Shown: positions 1 through 7,624, counted from the first letter of the stretch. The stretch is DNA of 49,248 bases from Streptomyces sp. H27-H1 (GCF_026627445.1 NZ_JAPNLJ010000048.1:1-49248); one strand, 5' to 3'. The notes: generated by a model from the sequence alone, not told the origin. Numbers and translations: made by a program.

Positions 1-225
1 AGGCGTACAGCCACTCCGTTCGCGGCAGACCCCGAGAAATCACAGAACGTGACAACTACGTGATCGCCCAGGGCCTGTGCCTGTTTCGCCCAAGGCTCCC
101 CACCGCGCCTATCTGCGCGACCTCTTACTTGGCCGCGTTGATTTCCAGTTGGCCAGTGATGCACCAGGCGGCGACCGGTGCGGCCCTCTCGTCACGGCCC
201 ACGCCGGCAGGGCAGGATCTGGAGG

Positions 226-402
226 ATGACGGCTGAGTTGAGGGCAGAGACCGTTGTATGCCCGTACTGCGCGGCGGGCCCGACTGACGGCCAGGCTCGT
301 ACGATCGCGGTTGCGGCCGGGTGCCGCCTGACGGTGACGTGGCATGTTCTGTCGTGCCCGCACTATGTGGCTGATCGTGTCCTGGCGGGGAAAGAGGACT
401 GA
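226..402 (+). CDS. small cysteine-containing protein, unknown function
   Basis: A 58-residue product with a CPYC pair near residue 12, followed by further Cys and His residues (VLSCPHY), which suggests a small zinc-ribbon-like fold. I chose the ATG at 226 because AGGA lies 8 bases upstream. A longer in-frame ATG at 178 has no good ribosome site. The next gene starts 180 bases downstream on the same strand. I do not recognise the family, and function is not inferable beyond possible metal binding. Confidence 0.5.
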   Translation: MTAELRAETVVCPYCAAGPTDGQARTIAVAAGCRLTVTWHVLSCPHYVADRVLAGKED

Positions 403-584
403 GTCCGGGCTCTTCTCGCCTGAGCCGCGCCGAGGCCGAGGGGTACGGGCAGGCGGCCTGCCCCCGTACAGGCCCGCCCGGCCTCTCGATACCGTCGGCG
501 GGCTGGGCGTGATCGTAGCGCGGTCCGTGCTGCCATTTCGCGGTGGTCGTGACCTGTGGCTACTGCGATCCGTTGGGGGATGAC

Positions 585-824
585 ATGACGGCTGCGCAAG
601 GGAACCCCGAGGAGTGCCGGGGTGGCGACCCGGTCGGCCATGGCCCCTCCATGGCCGGTCCGGTGGGTATGGACCCTCGCGCCCGCGAAGCGATCGAGAA
701 CATCGTGCAGGCGGTCCGCGAGGGCGACGACGCCCGCATCCGCACGCTGCTGGCCACTTTGGCCGCCGTCGCGGACACCGCGGCCCTCCTGTACCTGCGC
801 GAGCGGCTGTACGCGCCGGAGTGA
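585..824 (+). CDS. small hypothetical protein
   Basis: A 79-residue protein with a Gly/Pro-rich start and an alpha-helical second half (REAIENIVQAVREGDDARI, then a Leu/Ala-rich helix ending LYLRERLYAPE). The start is the ATG at 585 behind a GGGGGA stretch, although the spacing of about 4 bases is short. The helical tail resembles small helical proteins seen around Streptomyces mobile elements, but I cannot name a family. The next gene is encoded convergently, 9 bases after the stop. Confidence 0.5.
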   Translation: MTAAQGNPEECRGGDPVGHGPSMAGPVGMDPRAREAIENIVQAVREGDDARIRTLLATLAAVADTAALLYLRERLYAPE

Positions 825-833
825 GGATGGGGT

Positions 834-1037
834 TCAGGCGCGGTGGAACAGGTCTCCAGCGTTCACCGGGAGTCGGCCACCCCACGCCAGGCCCGGACGG
901 CGAGGCACCTCCCGGCCCTCGGCGAGCCACTGGCTCTCGACGGCGTCGTAGATCGGCGCGTCGGACACTTGCCAGAACTCCTCGGCCAGCTGGGCGAATC
1001 CGGCTCGCTCCGGAGGCGAAACGGTTTTCTGCTCCAT
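834..1037 (-). CDS. small hypothetical protein
   Basis: A 67-residue protein with a normal globular composition (EEFWQVSDAPIYDAVESQW in the middle). It is the most protein-like frame in this stretch. The competing frames on the other strand are Arg/Pro-rich in the way shadow frames are. The ATG at 1037 has no clear Shine-Dalgarno sequence. It converges on the gene ending at 824. No family is recognised. Confidence 0.42.
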   Translation of the reverse strand: MEQKTVSPPERAGFAQLAEEFWQVSDAPIYDAVESQWLAEGREVPRRPGLAWGGRLPVNAGDLFHRA

Positions 1038-1261
1038 GCCCGGTCCAACGAACCGGGGCGGCTGTTGTGGCGGCGCGTGACCGTTCCGTCATGAACCGAG
1101 GCCGTGAATGCGGTAGGGCCCGGGAACGACGACGGCCCCTGCCGCCGGGGGGCGGGGCAGGGGCTGTCACACGGATTCCGGCCCGGGGGGTGTGGGTCGG
1201 GGGGTACGTGTCGCCGGTCTAACGCCTGTTGCTCCCCCGGGTCACGCCGGTTGGGGCCGTT

Positions 1262-1537
1262 TCAGGTGCGTACGCGACTGTTGAGGCCGTCGTGGCTGTC
1301 GGCGCTCTCCTCGTCGAACCAGTAGTCGCCGGCCGCGAGGTAGCGGAAGGAGTGCTCGCTCTTGCCGGGCAGGGCGACGGTGACCGCCCGGGTGCCGTCA
1401 CTGCGCGGCGTGAGCGTGTGGGTGCCGGGCTGCCAGTCGTTGAAGTCGCCCACCACGCTGACCGGGCCGGGCGGGGTGTCGGCGGGCAGGACGAAGGTGA
1501 CCTCGGTGCGGTCCTTGCGCGGTTTGCGTTCCAGCAT
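1262..1537 (-). CDS. CBM48/isoamylase early-set domain protein
   Basis: A 91-residue single-domain protein. The signature is in the core: TFVLP, then VVGDFNDWQPG, then a basic strand and FRYLAAGDYWFDEE near the end. This is the carbohydrate-binding-module 48 (AMPK-beta/glycogen-binding) fold, normally found N-terminal in glycogen branching and debranching enzymes and also as free-standing small proteins in Streptomyces. I chose the ATG at 1537 because CAGGAG lies about 9 bases upstream; longer starts would add an atypical leader. It may bind alpha-glucan, and it has no catalytic domain. A divergent small gene starts at 1745. Confidence 0.8.
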   Translation of the reverse strand: MLERKPRKDRTEVTFVLPADTPPGPVSVVGDFNDWQPGTHTLTPRSDGTRAVTVALPGKSEHSFRYLAAGDYWFDEESADSHDGLNSRVRT

Positions 1538-1744
1538 GGCGGTGCACTCCTGACAGCAGTCGGGCGGGGGATCTCGCTCATCCTCGGCCACCTCAGGCAC
1601 GGTCCGCATTCCGACGCAGCCACCCCGTCTCGCGACATCACCCTTACGCCACGATTCGTAGCGGAAATGGTGCGGACCGTAACCGTCCATGTGAGCGTGA
1701 GAAAGAAGGAATCCTTAACCCCCGCATCAAGAGGAGTCGCAGTC

Positions 1745-1942
1745 ATGGGCGGTACGCAGGACAAGCGCCAGGAGCCGGGCAAGGGCCGCGAGGAGCAGGA
1801 GCGCCCGCAGCGGCCCGGCCAGGACCCGGTCCACCCCCAGACCGGCCAGCCGTCCCGCGGCAAGAGCCCCGAGGAGACCAAGCGGCGCCGCGAGGACACC
1901 CCGCTCCACGAAGAGCGCGACCCGCGCGACGAAGAGCTGTAA
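1745..1942 (+). CDS. small, highly charged hydrophilic protein
   Basis: A 65-residue product made almost entirely of Glu, Arg, Lys, Gln, Pro, Asp and Gly, predicted to be disordered. AGAGGAG sits about 10 bases before the ATG, a strong ribosome site. It is divergently placed from the CBM48 protein gene and followed by a strong hairpin at 1967-2004, so it is probably a monocistronic unit. I do not recognise a function. The composition recalls small stress-type hydrophilins, but that is only inference. Confidence 0.68.
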   Translation: MGGTQDKRQEPGKGREEQERPQRPGQDPVHPQTGQPSRGKSPEETKRRREDTPLHEERDPRDEEL

Positions 1943-1966
1943 AGCAGAGCAGCACCCCACGCACGC

Positions 1967-2004
1967 AGAGCCCGGCCGGTCCACAGTCACCCCGGCCGGG
2001 CTCT
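1967..2004 (+). terminator. hairpin terminator after the 65-residue charged protein gene
   Basis: A perfect 13-bp stem (AGAGCCCGGCCGG with its complement) around a 12-base loop starts 24 bases after the stop codon at 1942. It has no long T tract, as is usual for Streptomyces terminators. Confidence 0.75.
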
Positions 2005-2484
2005 GTCATGTCCCGCCCATCGCCGACCGGCAGGCAGGCCTGCCTGCTCCGCCTCCGGCGTCCGGAAACGAGAGGTGCGCCCACGCAGCCGCCCTGGCCC
2101 GTGCCGGCGAGCGGGTGTGGGCGGACGGCCGGGGCGGTCACGGCGTGGGCCCCGGAAGACGACCGTCCGGAGCCCACGCTCAGCTGACCCGCGCCTCGGG
2201 ATGCTGAGGGAATACGCCGCCACAATCCACGCCGCCGCGCCCCCGGCATGGGCGGCTCGCCGTAGGGCGGCCAGTCATTGCCTTGCAGGAGGCAGTCATC
2301 CTCCGGGGAAGGGGCCGCGCAGTTGGCTGCTCGGCTAGGGCTGCCTGGGTGAGCCCAGCCCGCGCCAGGGTGACGCCGTGCAGAAAGACTCGTTGATCAT
2401 TTCTGCACGGCGAATATGTTCGCCCGGGCCCGGCCGTCGCATCCCATGGCTGGTAGATGGTCCCGAGCCGGAGGTAGAGCGCCT
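2005..2484. other. 480-base stretch without a supported gene
   Basis: I see no convincing gene between the terminator at 2004 and the regulator start at 2485. All frames show the Arg/Pro/Gly-rich composition of shadow frames. The last 100 bases should hold the promoter of the regulator gene, but no clear -35/-10 pair stands out. Confidence 0.4.
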
Positions 2485-3006
2485 GTGGCGGTGAACGGAA
2501 ACCCCACCGTCAGAAGACGCCGGCTGGGCGCGGAGCTGCGCCGGCTCCGTCTGGCAAGTGGCCTGACGAGTACGCAGGTGGCCGAGCAGCTGTTGATCTC
2601 CCAGCCCAAGATCAGTCACTTGGAGAACGGCCGCCGCATCATCAAGCCCCGTGATGTGCGGGACCTGTGCGCCCTGTACGGGGTCACAGACCCGCAGGTC
2701 GTCGACTCGTTGATGCGGGCGGCCGGCGAATCGGACCGGCAGGGCTGGTGGGTCGCCTTCGGCGAAGTCCCCTACGCCGTCTACATCGGCCTGGAGACGG
2801 CAGCCGCTGCCATCCGCTCCTACGAGCCCCTGGTGATCCCCGGCCTGCTGCAAACGCCCGCCTACGCGGCCGCTGTCATCGCGGAAACGATCCCTCAGTC
2901 CACGCCCGAACAGATCGCCACGCGCCTTGAGGTACGTCTGCGCCGTCAGCATCGGATCCACCACCCAGCCCGCGCCTTGCGCTTGTGGGTTGTGCTCGAC
3001 GAATCA
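2485..3006 (+). pseudogene. XRE-family regulator with DUF5753 domain, 5' half (interrupted by transposon)
   Basis: This is the first 174 codons of a Scr1-type regulator: an N-terminal XRE helix-turn-helix (ELRRLRLASGLTSTQVAEQL, then ISQPKISHLENGRR), followed by the start of the DUF5753 ligand-binding-like domain (YIGLETAAAAIRSYEP, IPGLLQTPAYA). The start is the GTG at 2485 behind GGAGGT at about 9 bases, matching the GTG start of the intact paralogue at 47705. The reading frame runs into a 2149-bp transposon exactly after codon TCA at 3004-3006. The remaining codons continue in frame at 5159. With the element and one TCA copy removed, the gene would encode about 285 residues. No DUF397 partner follows it. 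Confidence 0.88.
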
Positions 3007-3265
3007 GAAGCCGTTGTCTTTCCGGTCGTGACCGTTGAGTTTCCGCTGGTCAGGAGTGGACTCTGCATCAGCGTGGAAGCGTTGGGGCGTCGGGTTGCTT
3101 CTTGATCGGTGGGGGTGGCTGGTGGCGTCGGTGCTGGGTCTGCTGGAGGCGAAGGAGTCGGCCGCGCGGGAGGAAGTCGCGAGGGTCGCGGCCGTGCTCG
3201 AAGAGGCCGAGCGGGTTCTCGAACGGCCGACCCGCACGTTCCAAGATCGGTTGAGATACGGCTTC
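3007..3265 (+). repeat. left 259-bp MITE-like copy of the composite transposon
   Basis: The copy itself has short terminal inverted repeats (GAAGCCGT at 3007, ACGGCTTC ending at 3265), so it resembles a miniature inverted-repeat element. It contains an open frame from 3035 whose product has a Glu/Ala-rich helix (LLEAKESAAREEVARVAAVL). That looks like a truncated piece of a larger coiled-coil protein gene captured during formation of the miniature element. The other copy lies inverted at 4897-5155. Confidence 0.82.
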
Positions 3266-3413
3266 TGATGGCCGACCTCGGCGTGGCCGGGACCCCCCGT
3301 TCTCTAAAGCGGTACGCGTACCCGCCGACCGTAGCGACGCCGCCGGGGCCACGGTGGCACGTTGCGGGGACGGTCCCACCTCTGGGGTGCCGACTGTGCG
3401 CCGCGTCGGGTGG

Positions 3414-3452
3414 CGGTCCGGCCTCCCCAGGAGGTGGGGGGAGGCCGGACCG
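3414..3452 (-). terminator. hairpin terminator of the chaplin gene
   Basis: A 15-bp perfect stem (CGGTCCGGCCTCCCC with its complement) around a short loop lies about 90 bases downstream of the chaplin stop at 3542, in the direction of its transcription. Confidence 0.75.
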
Positions 3453-3541
3453 CTCAGGGCGTGTGCCCTGCGGCTGGTTCAGAGGAGGTGCTCTGTTGGC
3501 TCCGGCACTGTGGCTGCTGGCAGGTCAGGAGCCGGTGGTGC

Positions 3542-3835
3542 TCAGTACTCGCCGTGGTGGTCGGCCTTGTGGTGGTCGCCCTTGCCGCCGCCGCCGCTGG
3601 CGTTGATGCAGGTGTTGCCGAAGGCCGGGTTGAGGAAGCCGCCGGCGTTGATGGTGTTGCCGCAGAAGTTGATCGGGATGTGGATGGGCACCTGGACGAC
3701 GTTGCCGGACAGGACGCCGGGGGAGCCGATGGCAGCGCCCTCGGCCGTGGCGTCCGCGGCCGCCATGCCGGCGCCGCCGGCGAGGATGGCAGCGGCTGAG
3801 GCGGTGACCGCTACGGCCTTTGCGATACGCGACAT
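3542..3835 (-). CDS. short chaplin (secreted amyloid surface protein)
   Basis: Chaplins are secreted and assemble into the amyloid rodlet layer that makes Streptomyces aerial hyphae water-repellent. The 97-residue product has a signal peptide (Ala-rich hydrophobic run, cleavage near residue 27), then one chaplin domain with the family core (GSPGVLSGNVVQVPIHIPIN, CGNT, LNPAFGNTC). The two Cys at 58 and 76 would form the conserved disulfide. There is no LPXTG sorting signal, so it is a short chaplin. Unusual features are GG in place of the common hydrophobic pair after CGNTINA and a C-terminal His/Gly/Lys tail (GDHHKADHHGEY). The start is the ATG at 3835 with AGGAG 7 bases upstream. It lies inside a composite transposon, so it is a mobile extra chaplin. 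Confidence 0.93.
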   Translation of the reverse strand: MSRIAKAVAVTASAAAILAGGAGMAAADATAEGAAIGSPGVLSGNVVQVPIHIPINFCGNTINAGGFLNPAFGNTCINASGGGGKGDHHKADHHGEY

Positions 3836-3984
3836 CAAGATCTCCTAAATGAAGTGGACCTGCCGCAGGGAGTACGGCACGTGCGCCCCTTCAAACAGCA
3901 CGGGCAGGTAGCCGGTTACGGTCGTTGGGCCGTATCGGTGACCTCAGGCCACTTCTCCAGTCCTGTCGGCAGGGCGGGTCGCGG

Positions 3985-4178
3985 TCCGGCGGGGGGCTGT
4001 GGTGCGGGCGCGAGGACCGGTCGGTCATGCCGGCCTTGCCGAGGGTGCGGTAGCCGCTGGGCCGTGGTGGGTGAGACCTGGAAGAGTTCGGCGGCCCGGC
4101 GCAGTGGCCGGCCGTCCTGGACCACGCGGCGGGCCGGGCGCAGGCGTCCGGTCTCGGTCAGGGGGCGTTACGGTGTGC
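3985..4178 (-). pseudogene. relic of an IS481-type transposase N-terminus
   Basis: Read on the minus strand, the frame around 4080-4140 encodes RPLRRAAELFQVSPTTAQR, which matches the N-terminal helix-turn-helix of IS481-family DDE transposases. Just upstream the expected start (HRNAPLTETGRL-like) is out of frame by one missing base. Just downstream the frame shifts again before GKAGMTDRSSRP. Only the DNA-binding end survives and the catalytic domain is absent, so it cannot drive transposition. It sits between the two cargo genes of the composite transposon. Confidence 0.65.
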
Positions 4179-4498
4179 CGCGAGGGCCTTTCTGGTCGGT
4201 GTAGATGTCGCACTCCACACGAACCCGGAGGGCCCTCACCCGTTCAAGATCCCTCAGTCGAGACCTGCATCACCCGTCCACAACCTCTCGGGACAGAACA
4301 CAAACCGCATCACCGCCACGTTGCGGACAGGCCACACCGCATGGCCTTTTCTGGGCCCCGGAGTCGAGGCTGCCCTGCGCCGGGTCGAGCGCACCAGGCC
4401 CCTCGGGCCCTGCCTCCTCGGCACGGCCCCGCTGGACCAGACTCCCATCACTTGGCCCCGTCACTGGTTCTTCAGGACCCGGGAAGCAGCACAAAGCA

Positions 4499-4530
4499 CA
4501 ATGCCCCTTGCCGTCCGGCAAGGGGCATTG
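4499..4530 (-). terminator. hairpin terminator of the small secreted protein gene
   Basis: A perfect 14-bp stem (CAATGCCCCTTGCC with its complement) around a GTCC loop sits directly behind the stop codon at 4544 in the direction of transcription. Confidence 0.82.
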
Positions 4531-4543
4531 CGGGGTGCCACTG

Positions 4544-4756
4544 TCAGTACTTCGAGCCGAACTTCAAGCCGACCGTGTTGTCGTGGCCCGCGTTGAACAG
4601 GTCGCTGCCGGCGATCTGGGTCCAGTCGCCGAAGACGAACGTGTACGAGTCTTGAGGCTGGTAGTTGACATTCACGTCGGCGCTGGCGGCGGACGCACCG
4701 CCGAGGACGACGATGCCGGCGGCGAGGATGGTGACGAGAGAACGCACAGGTCGCAC
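4544..4756 (-). CDS. small secreted protein, unknown function (transposon cargo)
   Basis: A 70-residue precursor. It has two Arg at the N-terminus, a hydrophobic run (LVTILAAGIVVLGG), then ASAASA as a likely signal-peptidase site, leaving about 44 residues without cysteine. The mature part is rich in Asn, Asp, Gly, Tyr and Phe and ends TVGLKFGSKY. The start is the GTG at 4756 with AAGGTGG 4 bases upstream; a second GTG 9 bases later lacks a spaced ribosome site. It travels with the chaplin gene inside the same transposon and on the same strand, so a role at the cell surface is plausible but unproven. I do not recognise a family. Confidence 0.78.
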   Translation of the reverse strand: MRPVRSLVTILAAGIVVLGGASAASADVNVNYQPQDSYTFVFGDWTQIAGSDLFNAGHDNTVGLKFGSKY

Positions 4757-4896
4757 GAATCCACCTTTTTCGAGCGGGGAAGGAACACCCCCGAAGGTAG
4801 GGAGCGGCCGCCTCAGTGTCTCGCCGCCTGCCCGGACACGGGCAATCTCAAGCCGAATGGCCGAACCCAGCAGGGTGGCTCGTGCAGGTTGATTGA

Positions 4897-5155
4897 GAAG
4901 CCGTATCTCAACCGATCTTGGAACGTGCGGGTCGGCCGTTCGAGAACCCGCTCGGCCTCTTCGAGCACGGCCGCGACCCTCGCGACTTCCTCCCGCGCGG
5001 CCGACTCCTTCGCCTCCAGCAGACCCAGCACCGACGCCACCAGCCACCCCCACCGATCAAGAAGCAACCCGACGCCCCAACGCTTCCACGCTGATGCAGA
5101 GTCCACTCCTGACCAGCGGAAACTCAACGGTCACGACCGGAAAGACAACGGCTTC
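4897..5155 (-). repeat. right 259-bp MITE-like copy of the composite transposon (inverted)
   Basis: This is the reverse complement of 3007-3265, with no difference that I could find by reading through both translations. Its outer end (5155) abuts the right TCA target duplication and its inner end (4897) abuts TGA. Confidence 0.82.
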
Positions 5156-5158
5156 TCA

Positions 5159-5494
5159 GCACTGCGCCGTGTGGTCGGCAGCTCCGCCATCATGCGCGAT
5201 CAGCTTGAGCACCTGAACTACCTCAGTACCCAGCCGTACATCACCGTGCAGGTCCTCCGATACGGCGCGGGAGCCCATCCGGGCATCTCGGGGCAGTTCT
5301 CCCTCCTGCATTTCGCGGATGATCCCGGGGCGGGGACGGTGTATCTGGAACGGTTCACCAGCGACCTCTACCTGGAGAAACGATCCGACGTCGGGCGCCA
5401 CAGCGTTATGTACGAACGCCTTCAGGCCCAGGCCCTGAACCCGGACAGCACCCGCCGGTTCATCACCCGCGCCGCCGAAACCCACACCGGGTAG
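5159..5494 (+). pseudogene. XRE/DUF5753 regulator, 3' half (interrupted by transposon)
   Basis: This is the remaining 111 codons of the regulator that begins at 2485. The frame opens ALRRVVGSSAIMRDQLEHL and continues with the DUF5753 C-terminal features (VTVQVLRYGAGAHPG-like, FTSDLYLEKRSDV, YERLQAQAL). Residue by residue it parallels the end of the intact paralogue at 47705-48589. It has no start codon or ribosome site of its own that would give a useful product. Confidence 0.85.
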
Positions 5495-5639
5495 CGGGCG
5501 CACACCCCCTCAGCGCGGCATATCGCTTGACCAGCCCCGCTGGCCAACCAGGAGTCAAACGCATGGCCACCTAGGGATCCACACACCTCGCCTGCCTGCG
5601 AACTTTCCGGGCTCGCTGGCCAAGCGTCGATCAACGTCT

Positions 5640-5885
5640 CAGTGAGGGGTTCCGGGAGGCGGCGCAGGCCGTGGTCGGAGTTAGGGGCACCAACCCCCGT
5701 AAGGGCCACTGGCGTGGGAGGACGTGCACGCCGAGGTGGCGGACTCCGCCATCACGGTTCTGGTCGCTCTCGCGCGAATGCGCCCGGCGCCGCGGACTAC
5801 TTCGCCCAGCAGGTCGTGACGAAGTCGAGCCGCTTCCTGCCGCAGCCGCCGACGTTCGATGACGCGGTCTGTTCGGAGGCGCCGT
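5640..5885 (+). pseudogene. probable relic of a MazG-like nucleotide pyrophosphohydrolase
   Basis: Three short pieces in shifting frames recall MazG-like proteins common in Streptomyces: GTNPRKGHW near 5690, then VHAEVADSAITVLVALARM near 5730-5790 in another frame, then a tail. In the intact family the second piece is the EVADVAVTAL metal-binding helix. At least two frameshifts separate the pieces and no start with a ribosome site is visible. I therefore call it a decayed gene, with the family assignment resting on short motifs only. Confidence 0.35.
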
Positions 5886-6005
5886 GACCGGCGCCTGACT
5901 CCCCCGCATAGCTGGTCGCGGGCCGACCGGCGGAAACGGGCAGAAGAGGATACGTCCAGCGCCTCGGCCTCACGGGCGCGCAGCGGGGGCGTCCGGATAC
6001 AGAGG

Positions 6006-6037
6006 CACCCCCGAGCATCGGCCGATGGGCGGGGGTG
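6006..6037. terminator. near-perfect hairpin in the gap before the island
   Basis: CACCCCC and GGGGGTG flank GCATCGG/CCGATG, giving a long GC stem with one small internal bulge. It is followed by an orphan copy of the CACCTCTTGGA leader at 6043-6056 that has no gene behind it. The whole gap 5495-6168 otherwise holds only the MazG-like relic and, just before 6169, the ribosome site of the next gene. Confidence 0.5.
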
Positions 6038-6168
6038 TTCCGTACACCTCTTGGAAAGTGTGGTCCCAGTCTAACGGCGTGCCGGGGACGCTTCCGGAGC
6101 CCCGCGTGCAACTCCGCCCCTTTACCCGTATTCTGCTATGGCATATTCGGGAGAGAGGTGGGGTTGTC

Positions 6169-6762
6169 GTGGCGAAGCCGCTGGTAATGGGCCGCAAGGA
6201 GATCGCCAAGGTGTACGGCATCGCGCCCACCGCCGTGAGTGATCGTTGGGTTCCCGGCGGGGTGCTCTCGTACGAGGACGCGGTGATCGTCTCGGGGAAA
6301 CCGTACTGGCCGGGTGGGCTCGTGATCGACGTGGCGCTGCCGCCGGGGAGCCGAGGCCGGCAGCTCGATCAGGGGCTGCTGGAGAAGTTGATCGAGGAGC
6401 AGGGTGCGACTTCGAAGCCGATGAAGGCTGCCGAGTTGCCGCCCCTGGTCGGGGCGCAGGAGTACGCGGAGCTGTTCGGCGTGGACCAGGTGAAGGTGAG
6501 CCAGGCGGCGCGGACGAGTGCGCGCGGGCAGTTGCCCGCGGCGGACTATTCGCTGTCGGGGTCGTCCCTGTGGCTGCTGGAGACGGTGCTCGCCGGCGCG
6601 GAGCACACGATGAAGGTGTCGGCGGAGGCCCGCCGCAGTCCTGGGGAGTGGAAGCTGAACGAGTCGGTCGCGGAGCAGCTGAGGACCGGCACGTACGAGG
6701 GTCCGGGGTCGTCGCTCAAGGCGCGCGGCAAGAAGGCCGTGGCGGAGGACTCCGAGACCTAG
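6169..6762 (+). CDS. DNA-binding protein with duplicated helix-turn-helix segment
   Basis: A 197-residue protein. Two related segments are visible: LVMGRKEIAKVYGIAPTAVS near residues 6-25 and PLVGAQEYAELFGVDQVKVS near 93-112. Both follow the pattern of a short phage-type (MerR/AlpA-like) helix-turn-helix, so the protein may carry two DNA-reading heads. The start is the GTG at 6169, chosen because GAGAGAGGTGGGG lies immediately upstream. The C-terminus is basic and probably flexible. It is the first rightward gene of the promoter-rich island and is a candidate regulator of it, by position only. Confidence 0.75.
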   Translation: MAKPLVMGRKEIAKVYGIAPTAVSDRWVPGGVLSYEDAVIVSGKPYWPGGLVIDVALPPGSRGRQLDQGLLEKLIEEQGATSKPMKAAELPPLVGAQEYAELFGVDQVKVSQAARTSARGQLPAADYSLSGSSLWLLETVLAGAEHTMKVSAEARRSPGEWKLNESVAEQLRTGTYEGPGSSLKARGKKAVAEDSET

Positions 6763-6837
6763 GCTCCGCGAGCCTGCGCTGCGGCCGGCCGCCCTCGCCG
6801 GGCCCCTTGGGGGCCGCCGAGGACGGATGTCGCAGCG

Positions 6838-7032
6838 TCAGGTCTGCGGCGGGCGACCCTCCGGCTTCTGGGTGCCCAGTTGCTCGTTGAGCTTCTGCTG
6901 AACCATGTCGGTCTGACCCTGATACTTGCTCCCGGTCTTCGCGTCGAACGCGTCTCCGGCCTTCTCTACGCCTTGCCTGGCTGTGTCCTCGTGGCCCTTG
7001 AGCAGGCCCTTGAGCTTGTCGAGCACCGACAT
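6838..7032 (-). CDS. MT0933-type antitoxin-like small protein
   Basis: A 64-residue protein starting MSVLDKLKGLLKGHEDTARQ, then VEKAGDAFDAKTGSKYQGQ, a pattern typical of the MT0933 (Rv0909-type) antitoxin family widespread in actinobacteria. The start is the ATG at 7032 with AAGGAG 7 bases upstream; an upstream extension is Arg/Ser-rich and unlikely. No toxin gene adjoins it. In Streptomyces such proteins are often solitary, so a toxin-antitoxin role should not be assumed. It is the only leftward gene in the first 18 kb of the island, facing promoter P1. Confidence 0.75.
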   Translation of the reverse strand: MSVLDKLKGLLKGHEDTARQGVEKAGDAFDAKTGSKYQGQTDMVQQKLNEQLGTQKPEGRPPQT

Positions 7033-7154
7033 GACGGCTCTCCTTACGGATGCGCTGGCGGACCCAGCATCTCCGCATTCACGTGGGCTCGCATCCGCAG
7101 GCCTACGCACAACCCGCGCTGGGATCCGGGCCGCCTCGGGCTATCGAGTGGTGG

Positions 7155-7182
7155 TTGACACCCCCTCCCCGCATAGTAGAAT
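7155..7182 (+). promoter_or_regulatory. island promoter P1
   Basis: TTGACA (7155-7160), 16-bp C-rich spacer, TAGAAT (7177-7182), then the shared start region TGCGATATCAG. It drives the operon beginning at 7266. It is the only one of the six copies without a downstream G-run arm. Confidence 0.85.
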
Positions 7183-7232
7183 TGCGATATCAGCAGGACG
7201 GTGCGGTTGATCCACTGCGCCGGAGTGACGTA

Positions 7233-7244
7233 GAAATAGGCCAC
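7233..7244 (+). repeat. GAAATAGGCCAC motif, copy 1
   Basis: It lies between promoter P1 and the ribosome site of the gene at 7266, in the predicted 5' untranslated region. The same 11-12 bases recur at 7606, 10904 and 11143, and inverted at 23064. Confidence 0.6.
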
Positions 7245-7265
7245 TACTTATCAGGGAGGAAACTC

Positions 7266-7607
7266 ATGGCTTCCGTGCAGCTCGAATTGCCGATGGCGCC
7301 ACTTCGCCACCCGGACCGGGCCGGCGAACCGCTGAGCATCCAGGACCGCTTCGAGGCGTTCCACCAGCTCAACCCCTGGATCCTCGGGAAGCTGGAAGCC
7401 ATGACCGCCGACTGCGTCGACCGGGGCCTGAAGCGCGTAGGCATCGGAATGCTCTTCGAGGTGCTGCGCTACGAATACGGCAGGGCCACCCGGGGCGACG
7501 CGTGGAAGCTGAACAACGACTACCGGTCGCGCTACGTCCGACTCCTACTTGAGCAGCACCCCGAATGGTCTTCCGTGTTCGAGACCCGAGGCCTGCGCAG
7601 CGCCTGA
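7266..7607 (+). CDS. hypothetical phage-type protein
   Basis: A 113-residue soluble protein with a helical middle (DRFEAFHQLNPWILGKLEAM, then FEVLRYEYGRATRG) and a C-terminus YVRLLLEQHPEWSSVFETRG. GGGAGG precedes the ATG at 7266 by 8 bases. Proteins of this shape are frequent in actinophage early regions. It is the first gene behind promoter P1 and is followed, 36 bases on, by the RecA-like ATPase gene, so it may belong to the same recombination module. No enzymatic motif is visible. Confidence 0.78.
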   Translation: MASVQLELPMAPLRHPDRAGEPLSIQDRFEAFHQLNPWILGKLEAMTADCVDRGLKRVGIGMLFEVLRYEYGRATRGDAWKLNNDYRSRYVRLLLEQHPEWSSVFETRGLRSA

Positions 7608-7617
7608 AATAGGCCAT
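7606..7617 (+). repeat. GAAATAGGCCAT motif, copy 2
   Basis: It overlaps the stop codon of the preceding gene (TGA at 7605-7607) and precedes the CACACCTCTTGGAG leader of the ATPase gene. Confidence 0.6.
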
Positions 7618-7624
7618 CACACAT

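Larger units (their letters stand above)
3007..5155. mobile_element. composite transposon with MITE-like inverted ends, carrying a chaplin gene
   Basis: The element begins GAAGCCGTTGTC and ends with the exact reverse complement. It is flanked by the direct repeat TCA at 3004-3006 and 5156-5158 and splits a regulator gene in frame. Its two ends are 259-bp inverted copies that look identical. The inner flank of both copies is TGA (3266-3268 and 4894-4896). This fits two copies that first inserted separately at TGA sites and then moved together into a TCA site. No intact transposase is present, so mobility would need one supplied elsewhere. A 3-bp TNA-type duplication is known from part of the IS5 family, so that source is possible but inferred. 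Cargo: chaplin, small secreted protein and an IS481 relic. Confidence 0.85.

Noticed and set aside
3..236. Open frame entering from the left edge of the window (VRGRPREITERDNYVIAQGL in it)
   Set aside because: It could be the 3' end of a gene that begins outside the window, but without its start or a recognised domain I cannot support it. The composition becomes atypical toward its stop.
6838..7032. Toxin-antitoxin pair around the MT0933-like gene
   Set aside because: No toxin-like gene adjoins it. Both neighbours are oppositely oriented or lack toxin motifs.
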